Positions 31,321 through 37,550 of a stretch of 37,550 nt of DNA are shown here, piece after piece. A program made the position numbers and the translations under genes. A model generated the notes under the pieces. That model was not told the origin of the DNA, made no database searches, and saw only the letters and a program-made list of their open reading frames with translations. Numbering within the stretch: position 1 is the stretch's first letter; every line of letters starts with the position of its first letter. The stretch covers positions 1-37,550 of the forward strand of contig QHUZ01000090.1 of the NCBI GenBank assembly GCA_003223395.1, written 5' to 3'. Source of the stretch: Gemmatimonadota bacterium (lineage in GTDB: Bacteria > Gemmatimonadota > Gemmatimonadetes > Gemmatimonadales > GWC2-71-9).

Positions 31321-31863
31321 CTAAGATCTTGGCTTCTCGTGATCAGTCAAAACAGGTAAGTAAGGCACCCACGGCCCGACATCGGCGCGATACTGCTTCG
31401 CCATTACGCGCGCGACCTGCGCGATGTGCCCTAGATCGTGCACCACCCAGGCCGCGAGGAGCTGCCGCAGGGTCACCGCGCCGAGGCTCGGGTGCTCGCC
31501 GGGCAGGTCGAGCTGCGCGTCGGTGAGGTGCCAGGACTCGAGCACGCGAAGGTTCTCGGCACGGAGTCGCGCGAACTCGTCGAGCAGAGAATCGAGCGTC
31601 CGCGTCACGTTTCGCGCCCGGTGACGGAATCGATCATACGGCTCGAAGCGCCGGTTGGCACCCTGCGCCAGAATGATCCGGGCGCGCGGCATCCAATCGG
31701 TTTCTTCACCGTCGATCAGGTGGCCGATATTGTCGAAGGGACTGAAGGTATCGGGTCCTTCGGTACCGCGGGCCAATTTCGTATCGATGTCCCGAAGTAG
31801 CGCACGAAGGGCGGCGGGCGTACGCTCCAGGACCTCGACGCACAGAGCAAGATTGAATTGCAT
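31321..31863 (-). CDS. DinB family protein
   Basis: A 180-residue four-helix-bundle protein of the DinB/YfiT superfamily. The metal-binding histidines are in FDNIGHLIDGEETDW and in VVHDLGHIAQVARVM (HxxxH spacing), an intact site. Members include thiol transferases and metal-dependent hydrolases; the activity here is not known. The start ATG 31863 overlaps the preceding stop by one base (TGATG), so it is coupled to the duplicated-domain gene. It is the last gene of the minus-strand run. The 302-base gap after it suggests that the run ends here. Confidence 0.85.
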   Translation of the reverse strand: MQFNLALCVEVLERTPAALRALLRDIDTKLARGTEGPDTFSPFDNIGHLIDGEETDWMPRARIILAQGANRRFEPYDRFRHRARNVTRTLDSLLDEFARLRAENLRVLESWHLTDAQLDLPGEHPSLGAVTLRQLLAAWVVHDLGHIAQVARVMAKQYRADVGPWVPYLPVLTDHEKPRS

Positions 31864-32735
31864 CAGTGCGTCTCTGCGCGCAGTTTGATCGCCGCCTCCA
31901 ACTCGCTCTCCAGCACGTTCCTCGTCTTGCACTCGTGGTCCGGCGGATCGTCGGCGGCGAAGCCCTCCACCCAGCGCACCGTGACCATCACCGTGGACGC
32001 CGTGCTGTCCCCACGCACGAACACGTTGTAAGTCGCTCGACGCGCCTCATAGGACATGCCAAGGAATTTGCCGCAGTCAGCCCACCGCCGGGCCTCGCTC
32101 CCAGGCACGTCCCACTGGTCGGTGCCAATGAACCCGCTGGCACGCTCCCACGTGCTGATTGCGATTTGACGGGCTGCGAACAGATCGAGAACGGCGTCCC
32201 ATGCACGACCGACGGAGGCGTTGACCGGTGTCGCGTCACGCGCGACCACGGTCTCTGCACCCAGCTTGATCGCCGCTTCCAACTCTCTTTCCCGCACGTC
32301 CTTCGTTCTGCACTCCACGACCTGGGGATCCTCTGGCACTCCGCCATGCGTCCATCGAACCGTCACGCTGACCGTGGACGTCGCGCTGTCCCCTCGCACG
32401 AGCACCTTGTAAGCCGCTCGATCCGGGAAAACAGGAACAATAGGGAGCGGGATGTCGGTGCTGAACTCGGTCATGCCGCAACGTTTCGCCCACCGAGTTG
32501 CCTGTCGCTCTTCTACGTCCACCGCATCCGTGACGATGAGCCCGCTGGCACGCTCCATGGTACGAATCGGTATCGCTCGAGATGCGAATGCGTCGGCCAC
32601 GGCGTCCCACGTGCGGCTGGCAGAGGCGCTGATCGGCGTCGCCTCACGCGTGACGACTTGCGCGAGCAGGGGATGACTACCGGTAACGACGGAACCGGCA
32701 AGGACAAGCGCCGTGAGTCTCATGGGAGCTTCCAT
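31863..32735 (-). CDS. Secreted protein with tandem-duplicated domain, unknown function
   Basis: A protein of about 290 residues with a signal peptide (MRLTALVLAGSVVTGSHPLL). The mature part is two copies of a unit of about 120 residues. Copy 1 starts ATPISASASRTWDAVADAFA and ends ELEAAIKLGAETV; copy 2 starts ATPVNASVGRAWDAVLDLFA and ends ELEAAIKLRAETH. Shared marks are ERASG(L/F)I, Y(K/N)V(L/F)VRGDS(A/T), V(S/M)VTVRW and (R/K)T(K/R)(D/N)V. I do not recognise the fold; the pattern (a helix, then strands with SGLIVTD and VTVRW) resembles lipocalin or BamC-like secreted modules. The start may be this ATG or the one four codons later. It lies within two bases of the upstream gene. Confidence 0.75.
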   Translation of the reverse strand: MEAPMRLTALVLAGSVVTGSHPLLAQVVTREATPISASASRTWDAVADAFASRAIPIRTMERASGLIVTDAVDVEERQATRWAKRCGMTEFSTDIPLPIVPVFPDRAAYKVLVRGDSATSTVSVTVRWTHGGVPEDPQVVECRTKDVRERELEAAIKLGAETVVARDATPVNASVGRAWDAVLDLFAARQIAISTWERASGFIGTDQWDVPGSEARRWADCGKFLGMSYEARRATYNVFVRGDSTASTVMVTVRWVEGFAADDPPDHECKTRNVLESELEAAIKLRAETH

Positions 32736-32736
32736 A

Positions 32737-33030
32737 TCACAGAGACTCTCCCTCCCAATGGAACCGGTGGATGATGCGGTGGATCACTGGTGCGAAGAGC
32801 AGTCCGGCGACGATGAGAAACACCAAGCCTGAGTAAAGGGCGAAGAGGCCGGCGAATATCTTACCGCCGTTGCTGTGGGGTGCGTCCACGGGACCCATCC
32901 CGCCGAGGAGCATCGCGGTGTTGAGAAAGGCGTCCCTCCAGGGAAGGTGCTCGTAATGCTTGTAGCCTTGCATCCCGCCGAGGAGCGAGACGACGATCAA
33001 TGCCGCGGCGACGGTCAGGTGACCGCCCAT
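32737..33030 (-). CDS. Small two-helix membrane protein with pore-loop-like layout
   Basis: A 97-residue protein with helix 1 (LTVAAALIVVSLLGGMQGY), a middle segment WRDAFLNTAMLLGGMGPVDA, and helix 2 (IFAGLFALYSGLVFLIVAGL). Helix, short amphipathic helix with a Gly-rich turn, and helix is the arrangement of two-TM potassium channels, with TAMLLGGMGP where TATTVGYGD would be. The GYG filter is absent, so ion selectivity cannot be claimed. The frame stays open upstream with many Arg residues (RRTRPISTRRFARR), and no ribosome binding site lies before ATG 33030, so the start may be earlier and non-ATG. Member of the minus-strand operon. Confidence 0.7.
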   Translation of the reverse strand: MGGHLTVAAALIVVSLLGGMQGYKHYEHLPWRDAFLNTAMLLGGMGPVDAPHSNGGKIFAGLFALYSGLVFLIVAGLLFAPVIHRIIHRFHWEGESL

Positions 33031-33088
33031 GCGCCGCGCGAAGCGTCTGGTCGATATCGGCCTGGTGCGGCGACTTTCGTAGTGCAGA

Positions 33089-33223
33089 CTAGCGTCCTGG
33101 CGGTTTGGGAGGGTCGGGATCGCGCGGAATCCGCGCGGGCTCCCACGGTTCCGGCGGACGCGGCTTCGGCGGCTCGGGGAGTTTTACCGGACCTGGTTCT
33201 TTTCTGAGGGGAGGCAGTCCCAT
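33089..33223 (-). CDS. Proline-rich 44-residue protein
   Basis: The frame ATG 33223 to TAG 33089 reads MGLPPLRKEPGPVKLPEPPK and continues with PRPPEPWEP and DPDPPKPPGR. Eighteen of 44 residues are Pro, and charged residues alternate with PxxP-like spacing. AAGGAG lies five bases before the ATG, the strongest ribosome binding site in this operon. It sits 16 bases after the stop of the DUF1801 gene and 58 bases before the two-helix protein gene, in the same direction. There is no signal peptide or membrane segment. Likely a disordered or polyproline-helix peptide binding a partner; function unknown. Confidence 0.65.
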   Translation of the reverse strand: MGLPPLRKEPGPVKLPEPPKPRPPEPWEPARIPRDPDPPKPPGR

Positions 33224-33239
33224 GGTTGCTCCTTGTGAT

Positions 33240-33584
33240 TCAATCCAGTTCGGCAATTCGTGCTCGGACCAGCTTCTTGACGAGCGCCACGGGTATTGGT
33301 TTCGCGAGCGGCAACCGGACTGTCCCCTTCGACATCTCGTATCCCTTCAGGTCACGGGCCAGCTTCCGCCGAATCTCACCCGTCATCGGATACAAGCTGC
33401 AATGGTTGGTGAACGCGGCGTACCAGACGAGTGGCCGGTCGGCCAGCTTGAAAGCGGGGATCCGATAACTGAACGCCTCTTTCGCGCGAGGTGCGACCGA
33501 ACGAATCGCGGCCCGAATCTTCTTGAGGGCTGCGCGTGCCTTGGGAGGCGTCGACGCGAAGTAGGCACGCACCGGCGGGATCAT
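33240..33584 (-). CDS. DUF1801 / YdhG-like protein
   Basis: A 114-residue protein: VRAYFASTPPKARAALKKIR, then PRAKEAFSYRIPAFKLADRP, VWYAAFTNHCSLYPMTG and LAKPIPVALVKKLVRAR. This is the DUF1801 domain (YdhG/Fra family), for which an iron chaperone role is proposed in B. subtilis. I start at ATG 33584 (MIPPVRAYFAST), which overlaps the upstream stop by 4 bases (ATGA); the longer upstream frame is antisense to nothing conserved. Soluble, no signal. Confidence 0.88.
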   Translation of the reverse strand: MIPPVRAYFASTPPKARAALKKIRAAIRSVAPRAKEAFSYRIPAFKLADRPLVWYAAFTNHCSLYPMTGEIRRKLARDLKGYEMSKGTVRLPLAKPIPVALVKKLVRARIAELD

Positions 33585-34057
33585 ACTGCGGGGAATTCTA
33601 CCACCAGAGTCGCACCCACAGGTAGCGCGTGCCACCGCGCCTCGAGCGTACCCCGCAGCGCACGCACCCCGGAGACCTGCGCATCGGTCAGCGGCTCGAA
33701 CGTCTCGCGGTGAACCGGCGGCAAGCTCGCCGACACCATTTCATTGAACTCGGGCGTAGTCATCGGCGCGGGGAGCGCGCGCTCGCGGTCGAAGACGCCA
33801 ACGACATGTTCCGCGAGGATCGCCTGAGGCGGCATGGTCCTACTCGCCCGCGGCTTCGCAAAGTCGTCGATGTCCCACCCCTGCGCGATCAGGCCAAAGA
33901 AGGCTTGATCGAAACCGAGCACGCTTTCGACGGCGCAGTGGGTCAGATCATGCACCGGAAAGAACGGATGCTCCTTGCCCCAGGTGCGGGTGCCATCTGC
34001 CCGCACGCAGGCGAGTGTCGCCGGAGCGTCGCGACCTTTTTTCAGCTGGATGAGCAC
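33581..34057 (-). CDS. Hypothetical soluble protein with HDLTHCAVE motif
   Basis: A 158-residue cytoplasmic protein. HPFFPVHDLTHCAVESVLGF carries an HxxxHxxxE arrangement on one helix, which could hold a metal ion, followed by FFGLIAQGWDIDDFAKPRAS. I do not recognise the family. The N-terminus (MLIQLKKGRDAPATLACVRA) looks like a strand pair with DGTRTW. The stop overlaps the DUF1801 start by 4 bases and the gene starts three bases after the preceding stop. A metal-dependent enzyme similar in concept to DinB is a guess. Confidence 0.65.
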   Translation of the reverse strand: MLIQLKKGRDAPATLACVRADGTRTWGKEHPFFPVHDLTHCAVESVLGFDQAFFGLIAQGWDIDDFAKPRASRTMPPQAILAEHVVGVFDRERALPAPMTTPEFNEMVSASLPPVHRETFEPLTDAQVSGVRALRGTLEARWHALPVGATLVVEFPAV

Positions 34058-34060
34058 GGT

Positions 34061-34816
34061 CTACGGAAGGCTGCGGTTGTAAAACCAGATCGCTTGATCG
34101 AGCTCGCTCTCCGCTTGCGCGGCGCCGTACACCGTCGAATGTCCCGCGCCGTACGACAGAACCAGCAGTCCATACGAAAAGCCGCGGACGACTTTGTTGC
34201 GGCTGGCGGCGTAGAGTACGGCCGCCGCAAACAGCTCGAGCTGCGAGTCCGCCGAGCCAACGGGCAGCTCGGCAACGCCCTGGACGAGCTGATGTGACGA
34301 CACCCGCGGGCGTATGCGCAGGGCGCAGCGATCGTACGAACAATTCGCGCGCGCCGAATCCGTGACACTGCGCGGGAACTCGCGGTTGTACCACCACATC
34401 GCGCGGCGGAGGTGGTCCTCACCGCGAATCGCATTGGCTTGTCCCACCCATCCGACCGCGAACGTCGCAACCGGGAGACCAATTCCGAATCCCGGCTTCC
34501 ACTTGGGGTGGTGGCGACCTCCGTAGTACGACATGGTCGCAAGCATCCCCGCGATTTGCAGCCCGCCGAACACCGTGAACCGCTTGAATCCCGCACGCGA
34601 TGCGCCGTACTCGGAGCGAATTCGATCGGTCGCTGTCTCGAACAGGTCGGTGCCGGGAATGAACGTGCCGCCGCCGACGGATGCCGCCTGGGTCCCCATC
34701 CCCTGCACCACGCCCGTGGCGCCCGGCCCGTGCGCCAGCCAGAGGGCCCGCCGATCGTAGGTCGAGTCGAGCGTTTGGGTGAGCGTCAGGAGCGGGAGAA
34801 AGAGCGTCCCAACCAT
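34061..34816 (-). CDS. Secreted or membrane protein with repeated WYNR motif
   Basis: A 251-residue protein with an N-terminal signal-like segment (MVGTLFLPLLTLTQTLDS) and two or three weak hydrophobic stretches (FTVFGGLQIAGMLATMSYYG, GIGLPVATFAVGWVGQANAI). LRRAMWWYNREFP near residue 150 and LDQAIWFYNRSLP at the end are copies of the same motif, each at the end of a unit of about 100 residues, so an internal duplication is likely. CSYDRC near the middle could be a disulphide. I do not recognise a function. It lies 26 bases after the quinoprotein and three bases before the next gene. Confidence 0.6.
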   Translation of the reverse strand: MVGTLFLPLLTLTQTLDSTYDRRALWLAHGPGATGVVQGMGTQAASVGGGTFIPGTDLFETATDRIRSEYGASRAGFKRFTVFGGLQIAGMLATMSYYGGRHHPKWKPGFGIGLPVATFAVGWVGQANAIRGEDHLRRAMWWYNREFPRSVTDSARANCSYDRCALRIRPRVSSHQLVQGVAELPVGSADSQLELFAAAVLYAASRNKVVRGFSYGLLVLSYGAGHSTVYGAAQAESELDQAIWFYNRSLP

Positions 34817-34842
34817 GGCTCTATTCTACCCACGATTCGCCG

Positions 34843-36918
34843 CTATGGCAGCGCGAAGGCGACGTACGTGTCACTCGACTTCGACCCCAACTTGCCGCCC
34901 CCCGCCGCGACGACCACGAACTGCTTGCCGCGCACCGCAAATGTGCTGGGAGTCGCGTAGCCGGGCGCGGGCAGCAGCGCCTCCCACATCACGCGGCCCG
35001 TGCGCTTGTCGAGCGCGCGGAGCTTCCCGTCCTGGGTCGCCGCAATGAACACGAGACCGCCGCGCGTGACGATCGGCCCGCCGTATTGCTCCGTTCCCGT
35101 GATTGGCATCCCCCGGGCCGTGAGTGCGGCGAACTCCCCGAGCGGAATCCGCCAGCGGTACTCGCCGGTGTTGAGATCGATCGCGCTGAGCGTGCCCCAC
35201 GGTGGCTCGATAGCCGGGAAGCCACTCGAGTCGCGCCAGCGCTCGTAACCCACAAATTCATATGGCGGGGGCGGCGGACCTGCGAACGTTTCTCCTGTCA
35301 CGCAGTGTTTGCCGATTAGATACTCAATCACGGTGCATTTGTCGGTCTCGGACAACTTCGCGAACGAAGGCATGAAGCCTCTGCCATGCTCGAGCAGTTG
35401 CTCCAGCTGCTCGACCGTGAGACGCGAGTTGACACCGATCAACGATGGCGCGCGATCCCGGCCGCGCCGGTCGGCGCCGTGGCAGCTCGCGCATTCTGCC
35501 GTGTAGACCGCGACCCCAGTTCGTGGTTCACGAGCCGGCGAAGACGCGGTCGCCGTTTCCCGCATCGCCGCGACCCACGGGACGTCACTCGCGTTGACGT
35601 AGAGCGTGGCGGTTTCGGGGTCGACCGCGGCCCCGCCCCACTCGCCCCCGCCATCGAAGCCGGGCAACACGACGCTGCCCGCTCGACTCGGCGGGGTGAA
35701 CAGTGAACCGTGACGGAGCAAGCGAAACCGACGTCGCTCCGACGGGGTCACGTCGGCCTCACGGAGCGTTTGCCGTGCGAACGGGACCGGTTTCACCGGG
35801 AAGGGCTGCGTGGGCCACGCCCGCTCGCCCTTGAGGTCCGACGAGGGCACGGCGCGTTCGTCGACCGAGAAGAGCGGTTTCCCGCTCGTGCGATCGAAGA
35901 CGAACACGAACCCGCTCTTCGTGATCTGCGCGACGGCGTCCACGCGTGCGCCGTCGCGTGTCACGGTGACGAGATTCGGCGCCGCCGGCAGGTCGCGATC
36001 CCACAGGTCGTGATGCACGGTCTGGAAATGCCACAGCCGTTTGCCGGTCATGGCGTCGAGTGCGAGCAGCGAGTTCGCGAACAGATTGGCGCCGGCGCGG
36101 TCGCCGCCGTAGAAGTCGGGCGTCGCCGAGCCGGTCGGGATGTACACGATGCCGCGCGCCGTATCGACGGTCATGCCGGCCCACGAGTTGGCGCCGCCGG
36201 CGCTCTCGAATGCCTCGGGCGGCCAGGTGTCGGATCCGAATTCACCCGGCCAGGGAATCGTATGGAAGGTCCAACGGATCTTGCCGGTGCGCGCGTCGTA
36301 CGCGCGGATGTGACCGGGCGCGGAGCCCGCTTCCTCGCCGACCCGCGTGCCCCAGATCAGGATGTCTTTGTACGCCACGCCCGGGGACGTCGAAACGAGA
36401 TACGTCCCCTCGACGTCCCGGCCGAGCCCCTCGCCGAGGTCCACCCAACCCGAATCGCCGAAGCTGCGCACCGGCTCGCCGGTCCGCGCGTCGAGCGCAT
36501 AGAGCCGGCGATCCACGGCGAAAAAGATGCGCCGGTCGTTGCCCCTGGCGTCCGCCCAGTACACGACGCCGCGGTTCACGTGCGGTTGGGTCGGGCGGTT
36601 CGGGAACGCGTCGAATCTCCAGAGCAGCGTGCCCTTGTCGGCGCGGAGCGCAATGACGGCGACTTTGGGAGTCGTCGCGTACAGCACGCCGTCCACGACG
36701 ATCGGTGTCGCCTGAATCTCCCCGTGCCCGTCGAGCGGGAGATCACCGGTGTGATAGACCCACGCGACCTGCAGCTGCGCGATGTTCGTTACGTTGATCT
36801 GATCGAGCGGTGAGTACCGCGCGTTGCCCGGTGCGCCCCCCGTCGTGGTCCAGTCAGCAGCAGGTGTGCTCGTGGCCTTGCAGCCGGCCAGGATCAGAAA
36901 CAGCCCGGCCCAGCGCAC
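34843..36918 (-). CDS. PQQ-dependent dehydrogenase lipoprotein with embedded cytochrome c domain
   Basis: A 691-residue quinoprotein. The start GTG 36918 gives a leader MRWAGLFLILAGCK with a lipobox. The eight-blade propeller is seen from its repeats: ATPIVVDGVLYATTPKVAVI, GHIRAYDARTGKIRWTFHTI, SLLALDAMTGKRLWHFQTVHHDLWDRDL (the W-D substrate/PQQ region) and LSAIDLNTGEYRWRIPLGE near the end. A cytochrome c domain with CASCHG (about residue 477) and GFMPSFAKLSE is inserted between blades rather than at a terminus. It resembles membrane-linked glucose/polyol dehydrogenase-type quinoproteins and would oxidise a sugar or alcohol in the periplasm and pass electrons to its own haem. The substrate is unknown. 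It follows the Gfo/Idh/MocA gene without a gap. Confidence 0.9.
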   Translation of the reverse strand: MRWAGLFLILAGCKATSTPAADWTTTGGAPGNARYSPLDQINVTNIAQLQVAWVYHTGDLPLDGHGEIQATPIVVDGVLYATTPKVAVIALRADKGTLLWRFDAFPNRPTQPHVNRGVVYWADARGNDRRIFFAVDRRLYALDARTGEPVRSFGDSGWVDLGEGLGRDVEGTYLVSTSPGVAYKDILIWGTRVGEEAGSAPGHIRAYDARTGKIRWTFHTIPWPGEFGSDTWPPEAFESAGGANSWAGMTVDTARGIVYIPTGSATPDFYGGDRAGANLFANSLLALDAMTGKRLWHFQTVHHDLWDRDLPAAPNLVTVTRDGARVDAVAQITKSGFVFVFDRTSGKPLFSVDERAVPSSDLKGERAWPTQPFPVKPVPFARQTLREADVTPSERRRFRLLRHGSLFTPPSRAGSVVLPGFDGGGEWGGAAVDPETATLYVNASDVPWVAAMRETATASSPAREPRTGVAVYTAECASCHGADRRGRDRAPSLIGVNSRLTVEQLEQLLEHGRGFMPSFAKLSETDKCTVIEYLIGKHCVTGETFAGPPPPPYEFVGYERWRDSSGFPAIEPPWGTLSAIDLNTGEYRWRIPLGEFAALTARGMPITGTEQYGGPIVTRGGLVFIAATQDGKLRALDKRTGRVMWEALLPAPGYATPSTFAVRGKQFVVVAAGGGKLGSKSSDTYVAFALP

Positions 36919-37550
36919 TCAGCGCGCTTTCCAGAGATCGATGGGCTTCGTCACGCCCGTGGGCCGAAACGGGAGCGCGATCTTGCGGCCTTCCCCCGCC
37001 GACGCGTAGGCGGCGTAGAGGACTTCCTGCACCACTCGTCCCGTCGCGCCATCCGAGATCGGTGTTTCTTTGCCACGTACGCAGCGCGCAAAGTGCCGCA
37101 TCTCCTGCGGGAAGCCGTAATTCCAATGCTCCTCGAACACAGGATACGTCCACCCCTTGGTGCTCGCGGCCTTTTCGACGGCATAGCCGAAGCCCACCTC
37201 GGAGTACGTCGGCAGCGCGTTGCCCATGAGCATGTCGGCGTAAGTCTGGCCCTTGTCGCCGAAGACCTCGATGCTGTCGTCCATCCCGCCGGGGCGATTC
37301 CAGCTGCTTTCGACCATGCCGACCGCGCCATTCGCGAATTCGATGATCGTGATGGCTTCATCCTCGCCCTGAGTGCGATCGCCGTGCACCTGTGTCGCCA
37401 TCTGCGAATACACGCTCTTCACCTTCGGCTTGCCGAGGAACCACCAGCAGAACGCGATGCCGTGACAGCCGAGGTCCATCACCGCACCACCGCCAGACTG
37501 TTCGACGTCCCAGAACCAGGGCGAGTGCGGGCCGGAATGTTTCTCGCCCT
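36919..37550 (-). CDS. Gfo/Idh/MocA family oxidoreductase, C-terminal part
   Basis: The frame enters from the right edge, so about 210 C-terminal residues are seen. HSPWFWDVEQSGGGAVMDLG and CHGIAFCWWFLG are the conserved start of the C-terminal sheet domain (GGG-x-MDLGxH) of NAD(P)-dependent sugar dehydrogenases. The rest reads YSQMATQVHGDRTQGEDEAI, VESSWNRPGGMDDSIEVFGD and ends VTKPIDLWKAR. The Rossmann domain lies outside the window. The stop is directly followed by the GTG of the quinoprotein, with no spacer, so the two redox enzymes are probably cotranscribed and act on related sugars. Confidence 0.9.
   Translation of the reverse strand, partial: GEKHSGPHSPWFWDVEQSGGGAVMDLGCHGIAFCWWFLGKPKVKSVYSQMATQVHGDRTQGEDEAITIIEFANGAVGMVESSWNRPGGMDDSIEVFGDKGQTYADMLMGNALPTYSEVGFGYAVEKAASTKGWTYPVFEEHWNYGFPQEMRHFARCVRGKETPISDGATGRVVQEVLYAAYASAGEGRKIALPFRPTGVTKPIDLWKAR

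Overview
The window is a stretch of bacterial chromosome, high in GC and densely coded, with no tRNA, rRNA, insertion sequence, phage gene or CRISPR array that I can see. I infer a diderm soil-type bacterium close to Gemmatimonadota. The reasons are the many secreted lipoproteins and outer-membrane beta-barrels, the RDD/SpoIIM/DUF4129/DUF4350 cluster, M14 and M50 peptidases, a PQQ dehydrogenase with a built-in cytochrome c domain, and several small conserved-looking proteins of unknown role. The phylum is an inference from gene style, not a computed placement.

Layout. Positions 1-3619 hold a divergent membrane cluster: DUF4350 (cut by the window edge), DUF4129 and a multi-pass membrane protein on the minus strand, and an RDD-SpoIIM fusion on the plus strand. 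Positions 3573-7470 hold a tightly overlapping minus-strand operon of a CsgG/TPR lipoprotein, an outer-membrane barrel and an Ig-like lipoprotein ending in a c-type haem motif. Positions 7651-9318 hold two tiny overlapping genes (one a stand-alone histidine phosphoacceptor domain) and a site-2 protease. Positions 9327-14442 are housekeeping: rho with a clear promoter and a C-rich leader, yqgF, mltG, then thiE and aroH divergent with overlapping start codons, and an RlmI-like methyltransferase. Positions 14519-17376 hold an ArsR-SdpI-hydrolase operon with a near-leaderless promoter and an operator, and a cation efflux gene. Positions 17370-18933 hold poorly characterised genes.

Positions 19136-28696 form one probable six-gene operon: formate dehydrogenase, an atypical SDR, threonine dehydrogenase, 2-amino-3-ketobutyrate CoA ligase, an M14 peptidase and a barrel protein. 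Together they suggest peptide breakdown, conversion of threonine to glycine and acetyl-CoA, and oxidation of the C1 product. Positions 28680-31320 hold a NYN/OST-HTH protein with a long RGG-like tail, followed directly by 3-methyladenine glycosylase and preceded by a 302-base structured leader. Positions 31321-37550 are a run of at least nine close-packed minus-strand genes: a Gfo/Idh/MocA oxidoreductase, a quinoprotein, and a tail of small proteins that includes a 44-residue proline-rich protein, a two-helix pore-like membrane protein and a secreted protein with an internal duplication.

A recurring theme is short, unrelated tandem repeats placed at gene junctions or gene starts (rho/yqgF, yqgF/mltG, mltG/thiE, sdr/tdh) and inside genes (fdh, NYN). 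Two copies of a GC-rich palindrome lie in intergenic gaps. The yqgF start codon appears to be supplied by one of these repeats.
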